Both the position numbers and the translations under genes were made by a program. This document shows positions 11,560 to 19,603 of a stretch of 22,125 nt of DNA, piece after piece. The stretch's first letter is position 1. Every line of letters begins with the position of its first letter. Source of the DNA: an uncultured Bacteroidales bacterium. GTDB taxonomy: Bacteria > Bacteroidota > Bacteroidia > Bacteroidales > Paludibacteraceae. The notes below the pieces were generated by a model. The model saw only the letters and a list, made by a program, of their open reading frames with translations. It had not been told where the DNA came from and searched no databases. The stretch lies in contig CALEPS010000094.1 in assembly GCA_937910305.1 (NCBI GenBank), positions 1-22,125 on the forward strand, written 5' to 3'.

Positions 11560-13431
11560 TTATCTTCCCATTAAAACCAGCAATACACTGATATCGTTCG
11601 GGCTCACGCCCGGTATGCGTTGTGCCTCTCCGATAGAATTGGGTTTGATCCGGCTTAGTTTCTGTCGGGCTTCTGTGCTCAGACTCTGCACTTCGCTATA
11701 ATTAAACGAATCGGGGATGCGTATTTGGTCCAGTCGTTGCAGTTTCGCTGCTTCGGTCTGCTCGCGTTTGATATATCCGGCATACTTGATCTGGATCTCG
11801 CAACTTTCCACGACTTCATCGGTAGTATTGTCTATCTTGGCTTTTAATTCTGGCAGCACTTCCGCTAGAGTCTTGATGCTTACTTGGGGACGAAGGATGA
11901 GTTCGGCAATCTTGCATCCTTCATGCAGTGCACTACTGCCGATACTCTCCAGCCACCCATCAATCTGGCCCTTGTGCACGCTTGTTTGTTGCATAAAGCC
12001 GATGAAATCGGCACAAGCTGCTTGTTTTTTACACAGTAGGTCATATCGTTTTCTGTCAGCCAGTCCTGTTTCATAACTCCGTTTGGTCAGCCTCTCGTCT
12101 GCATTGTCCTGACGAAGCAGGATGCGGTATTCCGCTCTGGAAGTGAACATGCGGTACGGCTCGTCCACTCCTTTGTTCACCAGATCATCAATAAGTACTC
12201 CGATGTAACTTTCGTCCCGGCTCATTGTAAACGGAGAGCCTCCGTGTACATTGAGGTGTGCATTCATACCTGCCACAAGCCCTTGTCCGGCTGCTTCTTC
12301 GTATCCGGTGGTACCATTTATCTGTCCGGCAAAAAACAGATTTTTAATCTGTTTGGTTTCCAGAGTGTGATATAACTGAGTGGGGTCGAAGAAGTCATAT
12401 TCAATGGCATATCCGGGACGGTACAGTACTACGTTCTCCAGCCCTTTGATGGTCTTCAAACCGGCTAACTGCACCTGCCATGGCAGGGAGCTGGAGAAAC
12501 CGTTCACATAGTATTCATTACTGTCCACTCCTTCCGGCTCCAAGAATAACTGGTGCGCCTCTTTGTCTGCGAAAGTGACAATTTTTGTTTCTATGCTCGG
12601 GCAGTAGCGCGGACCTATACTCTGGATTTGTCCGTTGAAAAGGGGAGAATCTGCCAGTCCTGCCCGGAGCGTTTCGTGTGTCTTCGGATTGGTGTACGTA
12701 ATCCAGCAAGGCATCTGCTTCAGCTCCCGGTGCACGTCACGGAGATAGGAGAATTGATGCCAGTCATTGTCACCGTCCTGCCGGATCATTTGATCAAAAC
12801 GGATGGAACGGGCGTCTATTCTGGCAGGCGTTCCGGTCTTCATCCTGTCTGCTTTGAATCCCAAGGAAACCAGTTGCTCCGTGATTCCGTATGATGCGGG
12901 TTCGGAGATTCTGCCGCCTTTGACTTGCGTTTTGCCGCAATGCATCAGTCCGTTCAGGAAAGTGCCGTTAGTCAGTACTACTGCTTGTGCCTCCATCTCG
13001 ATCCCCAGCATTGTCCGTACACCGCAAACCTTATTATCTTTGATAATAAGAGATGTCACTATATCTTGCCATAGATACAGGTTGTCTGTATGAGAAAGCA
13101 CTTTGATCCACTCTTCAATAAACCGTTTCCGGTCGCTCTGACTGCGTGGGCTCCACATGGCCGGTCCTTTGCTCTGGTTCAGCATCCGGAACTGGATAGC
13201 ACTACGGTCGGTGACGATTCCCATCTGTCCGCCGAGGGCGTCTATCTCACGCACGATCTGGCCCTTGGCAATACCTCCTACGGCGGGATTGCAGCTCATC
13301 TGTGCGATCTTATTCATGTCCATCGTGATGAGCAAAGTCTTGCTGCCCATGCGGGCGGCAGCACTGGCAGCTTCGCATCCGGCGTGCCCTGCACCCACTA
13401 CAATCACATCATATGTAAACTCTTTATTCAT
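11560..13431 (-). CDS. mnmG: tRNA uridine 5-carboxymethylaminomethyl modification enzyme MnmG
   Basis: 623 aa, normal length. With MnmE, MnmG uses FAD and a folate C1 unit to install carboxymethylaminomethyl (or aminomethyl) groups on wobble U34 of certain tRNAs. Seen: the dinucleotide-binding motif YDVIVVGAGHAGCEAASAAARMG, the family block MSCNPAVGGIAKGQIVREIDALGG, SPRSQSDRKRF, the substrate/FAD block TNGTFLNGLMHCGK, PSIETKIVTFADKE.HQLFLEPEG, FAGQINGTTGYEEAAGQGL, MFTSRAEYRILLRQDNAD, and the C-terminal helical MnmE/tRNA domain ending YSEVQSLSTEARQKLSRIKPNSIGEAQRIPGVSPNDISVLLVLMGR. The start at 13431 gives an ATGA overlap with yraN; the longer opening at 13470 merely re-reads yraN. mnmG is often origin-proximal in bacteria, which fits the adjacent parS. 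Confidence 0.97.
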   Translation of the reverse strand: MNKEFTYDVIVVGAGHAGCEAASAAARMGSKTLLITMDMNKIAQMSCNPAVGGIAKGQIVREIDALGGQMGIVTDRSAIQFRMLNQSKGPAMWSPRSQSDRKRFIEEWIKVLSHTDNLYLWQDIVTSLIIKDNKVCGVRTMLGIEMEAQAVVLTNGTFLNGLMHCGKTQVKGGRISEPASYGITEQLVSLGFKADRMKTGTPARIDARSIRFDQMIRQDGDNDWHQFSYLRDVHRELKQMPCWITYTNPKTHETLRAGLADSPLFNGQIQSIGPRYCPSIETKIVTFADKEAHQLFLEPEGVDSNEYYVNGFSSSLPWQVQLAGLKTIKGLENVVLYRPGYAIEYDFFDPTQLYHTLETKQIKNLFFAGQINGTTGYEEAAGQGLVAGMNAHLNVHGGSPFTMSRDESYIGVLIDDLVNKGVDEPYRMFTSRAEYRILLRQDNADERLTKRSYETGLADRKRYDLLCKKQAACADFIGFMQQTSVHKGQIDGWLESIGSSALHEGCKIAELILRPQVSIKTLAEVLPELKAKIDNTTDEVVESCEIQIKYAGYIKREQTEAAKLQRLDQIRIPDSFNYSEVQSLSTEARQKLSRIKPNSIGEAQRIPGVSPNDISVLLVLMGR

Positions 13432-13880
13432 CTTTTCTTTCTTCCTATTGTATGTCCTCTGTGAAGCCATCCTGAAAGCCCGCTGAAACTATTGGCATGA
13501 ATAGTTCTGACACGTGGCGTAAAGGCATTCTCCAGATGAGCTCTATACATGATTTCTCCGCTTTGCGGATGAACAACCAAACCGATAATATCGAATCGCG
13601 GCGTTTTCTCTATTTTATGATATTTGATGTATGCGTTAGCAGCGGCAGTTATTCTGCGTTTTTTATTCTCGTCCACATACTCTTCCGGCATTTTGCCCCC
13701 GTAGGTGGTAGTACGTGCTTTCACTTCGGCAAAAACGATCTCTTTTCTGTTCTCGGCAATCAGATCCACCTCTAGATGTCCCATCCGCCAATTGCGCTCC
13801 AGAATATGAAATCCCTTTGCTTCCAGCATCTTGCCGGCTTCCGCTTCGCCGATAATTCCTATAGGGTTGGTGACAAACAT
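13428..13880 (-). CDS. yraN: YraN/UPF0102 family endonuclease-like protein
   Basis: 150 aa. UPF0102 proteins have a restriction-endonuclease-like fold of uncertain function; DNA repair or recombination roles have been suggested. Seen: GEAEAGKMLEAKGFHILERNWR, then GHLEVDLIAENRKEIVFAEVKAR, which carries the D...E.K catalytic pattern, RRITAAANAYI, and RFDIIGLVVHP ending near ENAFTP. Relatives normally stop about here (about 120 residues). This one has a further 28-residue tail rich in Arg, Gly and His that runs into the mnmG start (ATGA overlap). The tail DNA contains a 7-bp inverted repeat (AACTATT / AATAGTT, 13487-13506). It follows rodA by 3 bp. Confidence 0.88.
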   Translation of the reverse strand: MFVTNPIGIIGEAEAGKMLEAKGFHILERNWRMGHLEVDLIAENRKEIVFAEVKARTTTYGGKMPEEYVDENKKRRITAAANAYIKYHKIEKTPRFDIIGLVVHPQSGEIMYRAHLENAFTPRVRTIHANSFSGLSGWLHRGHTIGRKKR

Positions 13881-13883
13881 ACA

Positions 13884-15347
13884 CTATCTCAATTGTTCCA
13901 TACGCGCAGCATCCAGTCGCAGCAGGATAAATAGCAACAGCGTAAATCCCCATAGCGAACTGCCGCCATAGCTGAAAAACGGCAACGGGATACCGATAAC
14001 CGGCAGCAATCCCAATACCATACCTACGTTGATTGTCAGGTGGAAGAGGAATATACTGGCTACGGCATATGCATATATCTGGGTGGACACGTTTCGCTGC
14101 CTCTCTGCAATCTCTATCAGACGCAGGATGAATAACAAGTATACCAGCAGCACGCCGAAAGAACCTACAAATCCCCATTCTTCGCCAACGGTGCAGAAGA
14201 TAAAGTCTGTATCTTGCTCGGGTACAAACTGCAGTTTGGTTTGTGTACCGTTCAGATATCCTTTTCCGAAGAACCTTCCTGATCCTACGGCAATACGCGC
14301 CTGGTTGACGTTGTATCCTGCTCCGGCAGGGTCTTCTTTCATTCCCAACAGCACCTCGATACGGATTCGTTGATGGGGTTGCAGGACCTTCTGGAAAACG
14401 AAATCGCAGGCATGTGTGTATCCGATACAGAAGAGGGTGAAGGCTGCTACTATCAGTAATATATATTTACGCCAGTACAGGCTGACAAAGATATTATATA
14501 TCACCAGCGCCACTACAACACCCATCGATACCCAGTCAAACGGCACGCTCACCCAGATATTCACCAGCAGACATATCGCATATATCATGATAACGCTGCC
14601 TGTAAGAATGAGAGGCTGCCACCGCATCTTATGTTCTTTGCAAATGAAATAGATCTCAATGGAAGTCAGCAGCAGCATACAGGTCAGAATACCTACGCTG
14701 CCCGTTCCCCATGGCAAGGCCAAGCCTCCCCATCGTATACTGATGATAAACAGCGCAACGGCCGCTACACCTATCCATAATACATAACCACTCATACCCT
14801 GGCGGTAGAAGACGAGGAGGAATGCCGCAAAAACAAGGGCTGATCCCGTCTCTTTTTGCAGTACCATGATGATAAGTGCCGGTACGCCGATGAGTGCAAA
14901 AGGTACGATGAGATCGCGCCAAGTTCGTATTTTGTAGTCATATTGTCCCATATATTTGGCTACAGCCAAAGCAACAATACACTTGGCGAATTCTGCCGGT
15001 TGCAGACTGACGGGACCAAGAGAAATCCATGACAACGATCCTTTGATATCGTGGGCCAGGAAGGGCGTAGCCAGCAGCAGTAACACCATCGCGCCGTAGG
15101 CGACATATGCCAGCACATCGTAGGTCTTATAGTCGATCAGCAGCAATATACCGCCTAAGACGACAGACCCGATGATCCACATAAACTGCTTTCCCGCGCG
15201 GTTTGAGAAATCAAAGATACTCGTTTGGTCAAAGGTGTAACTGGCTCCATAGATATTTAGCCAGCCGAAAATCGTGAGGGCCAGAAAGAGCCCGATGGTC
15301 ACCCAATCGACATGCTGTAATATGTTACCATTTCTTGACGCTCTCAT
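13884..15347 (-). CDS. rodA: Rod-shape peptidoglycan glycosyltransferase RodA
   Basis: 487 aa integral membrane protein of the SEDS family, which polymerises lipid II during cell elongation with PBP2. Seen: VDWVTIGLFLALTIFGWLNIYGA at the N terminus, SLSWISLGPVSLQPAEFAKCIVALAVAKY (family S.LQPsE motif), LIMVLQKETGSALVF (catalytic-site loop with the P..L.Q.d.G pattern as LQKETGSA), the large extracytoplasmic loop VNQARIAVGSGRFFGKGYLNGTQ and FVPEQDTDFIFCTVGEEWGFVGS, and C-terminal GLLPVIGIPLPFFSYGGSS. It is longer than E. coli RodA (370) by roughly 110 residues of extra membrane helices between about 195 and 310, as is usual in Bacteroidales. The start overlaps the mrdA end by 23 bp. Confidence 0.96.
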   Translation of the reverse strand: MRASRNGNILQHVDWVTIGLFLALTIFGWLNIYGASYTFDQTSIFDFSNRAGKQFMWIIGSVVLGGILLLIDYKTYDVLAYVAYGAMVLLLLATPFLAHDIKGSLSWISLGPVSLQPAEFAKCIVALAVAKYMGQYDYKIRTWRDLIVPFALIGVPALIIMVLQKETGSALVFAAFLLVFYRQGMSGYVLWIGVAAVALFIISIRWGGLALPWGTGSVGILTCMLLLTSIEIYFICKEHKMRWQPLILTGSVIMIYAICLLVNIWVSVPFDWVSMGVVVALVIYNIFVSLYWRKYILLIVAAFTLFCIGYTHACDFVFQKVLQPHQRIRIEVLLGMKEDPAGAGYNVNQARIAVGSGRFFGKGYLNGTQTKLQFVPEQDTDFIFCTVGEEWGFVGSFGVLLVYLLFILRLIEIAERQRNVSTQIYAYAVASIFLFHLTINVGMVLGLLPVIGIPLPFFSYGGSSLWGFTLLLFILLRLDAARMEQLR

Positions 15348-17163
15348 TGAGTACGGTTCCTGCTATTCGTTGTTTCAGATCTTTGCGTTTCATGGTCCCG
15401 GTCAGATATTGTTCCATCATCATACTGGCTACCGGGGCAGCCCATGTGGCGCCGAAACCGGCGTTCTCTACTACGACAGCCACGGCTATCTTCGGGTCCT
15501 CTACGGGAGCAAAACCTATGAAGATTGCGTGGTCGCGCCCGTGTGAGTTTTGTGCCGTACCGGTTTTGCCGGCCATATGCAGACTGTCAACGGCGTGGTG
15601 CCTGCCGGTTCCATATACCATCACCCGATGCATGCCGTCTTTCACGGTCTCAAAATGTTTCTTCTGGATTGCCAGATTATGCCGATGAATCCGCATGGAA
15701 TCGTTTTTGTTCAGGTGCGGGCTGATGTAATATCCCTCGTTGGCTATTGTCGCTGCCTGGTTGGCCAGTTGGAGCGGCGTCACCAATATCTCGCCCTGAC
15801 CGATACTCAACGAGCGGATAGTAATGGCTTTCCATCCGGTTTTACCATAGCATCTGTCAAAATATTTAGTGCTCGGAATACTGCCCGAGGATTGTTCGCT
15901 TATATCGGAGTCCGTGAATTTCTGACCCAGTCCGAAGGACATGACATCGTTTCTCCATATCTCATACCTCCGGCGGAAATCCTCGTTGTCCTTGCCGTAG
16001 CCGTCTTTCTGTAGCACATCGCGGAACGCGCACCAGAAATAGGGGTTGCAACTCTGTTCTATCGCCTTGTCCAAAGCGACAGGCGAACCGTGATGGTGGG
16101 TGCATTTGATAGGAGAACTGCCCGGTCCTGAGCAGGGATAGAGTGTCTGAGGAGTGATACCGCCTTCTTCCAGACACACCAGCGCCTGAATGGTCTTGAA
16201 GGTCGAACCGGGAGGATACATCGCCTGTGTGGCACGGTTCATCAGTGGTTTGGTTTTGTCTTTGAGCAGCGCGTTGTAGTTCTTGCTCCGCTCCTTACCC
16301 ACCAGCACTTTGGGATTCCAGGAAGGATTGGAAACGAGGGCTAATATCTCTCCTGTTTTGGGTTCTATAGCTACGGCGCTTCCTATTTTTCCTGCCAGCA
16401 GTTCTTCTGCCAGCAGTTGCAGATGTATATCCAGCGTGGTATATAAATCCGTACCGGCTACGGCGGTTTTGTCCAGTTCGCCGTTTTGATAACTGCCTTG
16501 CATACGCCCGCGCGAGTCGCGCATCAGCACCTCCACGCCTTTCTCGCCGCGCAGCTGTTGTTCATAGGTCCGCTCCAAACCGTCACGGCCCGAATAGTCG
16601 CCACGGGTGTAATACGGATCCCGGTCAATATCATTCTGGTTTACTTCGCCTACGGAACCTAACACATGTGCTGCGGCTTTATAGGTGTAGTCACGGAGTG
16701 TGCGTTTCTGTATCTGGATACCGGGGTATAGAAAAAGCGCTTCCTGGAGGGTGGCGATATCTTCTTTCTTGAGCTGGCTCATGAATACCTGTGGTGTCCA
16801 GCGGGAATAGCCACGGTTCTTCTTCCTGTCTTTGATCTCTGCGATGCGTTCGTCAAACTCGGCGCGGCTGATCTGCAGGCATTTGCAGAAACCGGTGGTG
16901 TCCCACTCTTTACCCATATCGCGCATGGTCATTGTGATCTCGTAAATAGGTTGGTTGAAGACCAGCAGTTCTCCGTTACGGTCGTAGATCAAACCGCGGG
17001 AAGGATAGATAGTTTGTTTGACAAGAGCGTTGTTGTCTGCCTGGTCTTTGGTCGATTGGTCGATCACTTGCAGGTAAAACAACCGGATAATATATACCAG
17101 TACCACCACAACGGCAATACCGCTGATGACAAACCGACGTCTATAATATTGGTCGTTAATCAT
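15325..17163 (-). CDS. mrdA: Penicillin-binding protein 2 (elongation transpeptidase)
   Basis: 612 aa. PBP2 crosslinks peptidoglycan in side-wall synthesis and activates RodA. Seen: one N-terminal membrane helix (about 11-33), the pedestal/dimerisation region beginning YPSRGLIYDRNGELL (53-67), and the transpeptidase domain with all three active-site motifs: Ser320-T-F-Lys323, Ser371-C-N373 and Lys533-T-G-T. GLERTYEQQLRGEKG.E is the conserved family segment before it. Length and architecture are normal. ATGA overlap with mreD upstream and a 23-bp overlap with rodA downstream indicate coupled translation of the PBP2-RodA pair. Confidence 0.96.
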   Translation of the reverse strand: MINDQYYRRRFVISGIAVVVVLVYIIRLFYLQVIDQSTKDQADNNALVKQTIYPSRGLIYDRNGELLVFNQPIYEITMTMRDMGKEWDTTGFCKCLQISRAEFDERIAEIKDRKKNRGYSRWTPQVFMSQLKKEDIATLQEALFLYPGIQIQKRTLRDYTYKAAAHVLGSVGEVNQNDIDRDPYYTRGDYSGRDGLERTYEQQLRGEKGVEVLMRDSRGRMQGSYQNGELDKTAVAGTDLYTTLDIHLQLLAEELLAGKIGSAVAIEPKTGEILALVSNPSWNPKVLVGKERSKNYNALLKDKTKPLMNRATQAMYPPGSTFKTIQALVCLEEGGITPQTLYPCSGPGSSPIKCTHHHGSPVALDKAIEQSCNPYFWCAFRDVLQKDGYGKDNEDFRRRYEIWRNDVMSFGLGQKFTDSDISEQSSGSIPSTKYFDRCYGKTGWKAITIRSLSIGQGEILVTPLQLANQAATIANEGYYISPHLNKNDSMRIHRHNLAIQKKHFETVKDGMHRVMVYGTGRHHAVDSLHMAGKTGTAQNSHGRDHAIFIGFAPVEDPKIAVAVVVENAGFGATWAAPVASMMMEQYLTGTMKRKDLKQRIAGTVLNESVKKW

Positions 17164-17654
17164 CTGTTTTTCAAGGCGTTATAACCTATTATAATGGCAA
17201 TTGTTACCGTGCTGCTGACCAGCGTCTCCAAGAGCACAAAGCCTATGTGATGCCAACTCCAGGCTGCCAACAGGAAAATCGTCAGATGATGAATAAGCAC
17301 CATGATAACTACATATTTCACCAGTGCTTCCATGCCGATGGCATGCAAACTGATTTGCTCGTTCAACCGGTCCTTGTCGCTTACGATAGCACCTATCAGA
17401 TAGGGTCTGATAAACATAATCAGGATGCAACCGGCCATATGTACGCCCAGGGAATTGCAGAATATATCCATGATAGCACCTGCTGCCGCACCAATCAGCA
17501 TATCTGCGCTATGGGGCAGCGTGATCGGCATCATCAACAGGCAGAGAACATAGATATACGGATGACAGACACCGAGAAACTGCAGCTGGTCAAAAAGCAA
17601 GACCTGCAGCATCATCACTACAATATATCGCAACAACTGTTTAGTCCAATCCAT
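17160..17654 (-). CDS. mreD: Rod-shape determining membrane protein MreD
   Basis: 164 aa, almost entirely hydrophobic with five or six predicted membrane segments (for example YIVVMMLQVLLFDQLQFLG, YIYVLCLLMMPITLP, MLIGAAAGAIMDIF, CILIMFIRPYLI, VVIMVLIHHLTIFLLAAW, TVTIAIIIGYNAL). The motif GAAAGAIMDIFCNSLGVHMAGCIL fits the family's G...G...D.f.....G.h. It works with MreC to link MreB to the wall-synthesis enzymes. Sequence conservation in this family is low, so the identification also rests on position between mreC (14-bp overlap) and mrdA (ATGA overlap). Confidence 0.92.
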   Translation of the reverse strand: MDWTKQLLRYIVVMMLQVLLFDQLQFLGVCHPYIYVLCLLMMPITLPHSADMLIGAAAGAIMDIFCNSLGVHMAGCILIMFIRPYLIGAIVSDKDRLNEQISLHAIGMEALVKYVVIMVLIHHLTIFLLAAWSWHHIGFVLLETLVSSTVTIAIIIGYNALKNR

Positions 17655-18432
17655 TCTCCAGTTCCTCTAATTCTTGTTGGGCGGCGTTCTGGACCACCTC
17701 TACGTATTTCAACCGCTTGAAATTGGTGTGTAGCCGCACGCGGATAGTGTAATACGAATCACCTTCTTTCAAGACGCTGTTTTCCACGATTCCAACGGGA
17801 ATTTTTTCCGGAAAGACGGGACTCAGGCCACTTGTTATGATGGTGTCACCGGGGTTGACAACCATATGTGCGGCTACATCCGCCAGTAGGGCGAACCGGC
17901 TGTCTTTTCCATCCCATTGCAACGTGCCGATATAGTCGTTCTTGGCGAACCGGCAACTCAGGTTGGTATGCGTGTTGATGAGAGGCAATACCACGCTGTA
18001 GTTGCGTCCTACAGTACGTACAATACCTACTGCGCCCTCTTCATTACGGATACCCTGACCGCGCTGGATACCATCTTTGCTACCGCGGTTGATGGTCAGA
18101 TAATTATGCAGCCTGTTCGTCGTCATCTGCACTACTTTTGCGGGAATATAGTGGATGTCATCGCCTGTTTTGGCTGAATCCATCGCACTAATCCGGTTGC
18201 GCAGAGCGGCATTCTCGGCTGCCAGCAGTTCGTTTTGCGAGCGCAGACTGAAATAGGCTTTCACTTCGCTGATCTGCTCATGCTGCCATGCTATGGCATC
18301 ATTGGCTGTGCTCAGCATACTGCTTCGGGGGTACACGTTATTCCAACTGAGCAACATAAACGCAGCAACTTCCAAGGCGATGAACACGAGGAAGTTGCTA
18401 TAACGCGTCAGTATTTTCAGCAGAGTCTGCAT
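17641..18432 (-). CDS. mreC: Rod-shape determining protein MreC
   Basis: 263 aa. Bitopic scaffold protein of the elongasome, with most of its mass in the periplasm. Seen: an N-terminal membrane helix (about 12-31, YSNFLVFIALEVAAFMLLSW), a coiled coil (about 55-80, SLRSQNELLAAENAALRNRI), and the beta-barrel region VIQMTTNRLHNYLTINRG-like with the family motif 'N.l.I..GS.DGI..GQGI.N..GAVGIV', then LINTHTNLSCRF and a late GDTIITSGLSPVFPEKIPVGIV. It is separated from mreB by a 29-bp gap consisting mostly of heptamer repeat, and overlaps mreD by 14 bp. Confidence 0.95.
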   Translation of the reverse strand: MQTLLKILTRYSNFLVFIALEVAAFMLLSWNNVYPRSSMLSTANDAIAWQHEQISEVKAYFSLRSQNELLAAENAALRNRISAMDSAKTGDDIHYIPAKVVQMTTNRLHNYLTINRGSKDGIQRGQGIRNEEGAVGIVRTVGRNYSVVLPLINTHTNLSCRFAKNDYIGTLQWDGKDSRFALLADVAAHMVVNPGDTIITSGLSPVFPEKIPVGIVENSVLKEGDSYYTIRVRLHTNFKRLKYVEVVQNAAQQELEELENGLD

Positions 18433-18438
18433 CGATGC

Positions 18439-18460
18439 TTTTGACTTTCGACTTTTGACT
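18439..18460. repeat. TTTTGAC heptamer array between mreB and mreC
   Basis: TTTTGAC, TTTCGAC, TTTTGAC and one further T occupy most of the 29-bp gap between the mreB stop and the mreC start. The units, order and C variant equal the first three units of the intragenic array at 3082-3102. Confidence 0.88.
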
Positions 18461-18461
18461 A

Positions 18462-19481
18462 TTAGCGCAGCAGGAAGCCGAAGTTATTGACGTTCTTCAA
18501 GGCTACGCCGGTACCGTGTGCCACGGAGTGCAGAGGATCATCCGCTACGTGGAACTGGATAGTGATCTTATCCGTCAGGCGGCGTGCCAGACCATGCAGC
18601 AAGGCACCTCCGCCGGTCAGGTAAATACCGCGTTTCACGATATCGGAGTACAACTCGGGAGGAGTCGTTTCCAAGGCCTGAAGGATGGCACCCTCGATCT
18701 TGCTCACGCTCTTCTCCAGACAGTGAGCGATCTCCTGATAGCTGACAGGAACCGACATCGGGAGAGCTGTCACTTTGTTAGGACCTACAACGACGAAATC
18801 CTCCGGAGCATCCTCCAATTCGGGCAGGGCGGAACCTACCTGGATCTTGATTCGTTCAGCCGTCGGCTCGTCAATACGCAGGTTGTGCATACGACCCATG
18901 TACTCGATGATGTCCTGGTTGAAATCGTCACCGGCAATCTTGATGGATTTGTTGGAAACAATTCCACCGAGCGAGATAACCGCGATCTCGGTGGTACCGC
19001 CGCCTATATCTACGATCATGCAACCCTCCGGACTCTCTACGTCCAGACCTATTCCGATAGCTGCAGCCATCGGCTCGTAGATCATATAGATATCACGACC
19101 GCCGGCATGCTCCGAGCTGTCACGCACCGCACGGATCTCCACTTCTGTCGAACCCGACGGGATACATACTACCATACGAATCGAAGGAGTAAAGAGACGA
19201 GCCTGCTTCGGAATCATCTTGATCATACCTCTGATCATCATCTCGCAGGCATAGAAATCCGCGATAACGCCGTCGCGCAAAGGACGAACCGTACGAATCA
19301 TACTGCCTCCTTTACCGATCATCTGTTGTGCCTTACGGCCGACGGCAACCATCTTGTTGTCCGCCATGGAAATAGCCACTACGGAAGGCTCGTCAACAAC
19401 AATCTTGTCATCGCACATGATGATGGTGTTCGCCGTTCCCAGGTCAATAGCAATCTCCTGTGTAAAAGAAAAAAGTCCCAT
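18462..19481 (-). CDS. mreB: Actin-like rod-shape protein MreB
   Basis: 339 aa, normal length. MreB filaments under the inner membrane direct side-wall synthesis. Actin-fold nucleotide motifs are all visible: phosphate 1 IAIDLGTANTIIMCDD, connect/phosphate 2 GCMIVDIGGGTTEIAVISLGG, and adenosine GIYLTGGGALLHGLARRL. The catalytic-glutamate region reads YMIYEPMAAAIGIGL. The N-terminal MGLFSFTQEIAIDLG includes a short amphipathic lead usual for membrane association. First gene of the shape operon, with its own promoter predicted 77 bp upstream of the ATG. The coding sequence contains a long open frame on the opposite strand, which is a codon-bias shadow. Confidence 0.97.
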   Translation of the reverse strand: MGLFSFTQEIAIDLGTANTIIMCDDKIVVDEPSVVAISMADNKMVAVGRKAQQMIGKGGSMIRTVRPLRDGVIADFYACEMMIRGMIKMIPKQARLFTPSIRMVVCIPSGSTEVEIRAVRDSSEHAGGRDIYMIYEPMAAAIGIGLDVESPEGCMIVDIGGGTTEIAVISLGGIVSNKSIKIAGDDFNQDIIEYMGRMHNLRIDEPTAERIKIQVGSALPELEDAPEDFVVVGPNKVTALPMSVPVSYQEIAHCLEKSVSKIEGAILQALETTPPELYSDIVKRGIYLTGGGALLHGLARRLTDKITIQFHVADDPLHSVAHGTGVALKNVNNFGFLLR

Positions 19482-19557
19482 AAAGATATTTACAATTTAA
19501 TCATTTGCCATGTGATAATCCATAGATGCACAATAATGCAAAATATGAAATAGCGTG

Positions 19558-19589
19558 CAAAATTACAACTTTTTTTTCACATATGCAAG
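19558..19589 (-). promoter_or_regulatory. Bacteroidetes-type promoter of the mre operon
   Basis: On the minus strand, TAATTTTG (+ strand 19565-19558) matches the -7 consensus TAnnTTTG exactly. A CTTG (TTG of the -33 TTTG; + strand 19589-19586) lies 20 bp upstream, within the normal 19-21 bp spacing. It is placed between the preceding regulator gene and mreB, giving a leader of roughly 70 nt. Found by eye against the known Bacteroides sigma-AB consensus. Confidence 0.7.
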
Positions 19590-19599
19590 CGCGCGCGCT
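19588..19599. other. AGCGCGCGCGCT palindrome next to the mre promoter
   Basis: A 12-bp self-complementary alternating G/C tract is flanked on the + strand by a seven-T run and on the other side by an alternating CACATATGCA stretch. Such purine-pyrimidine alternation is prone to Z-DNA or cruciform formation. It lies 4 bp past the regulator stop and touches the -33 element of the mre promoter. Confidence 0.6.
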
Positions 19600-19603
19600 T
19601 TTT

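Noticed and set aside
13090..13486. + strand open frames opposite the mnmG 5' end
   Set aside because: They are antisense to conserved FAD-binding sequence and show no motif of their own.
18516..19553. 345-codon open frame on the + strand opposite mreB
   Set aside because: It lies wholly antisense to a certain mreB, its translation is His/Arg-rich with no recognisable motif, and such shadows are common opposite highly biased genes.
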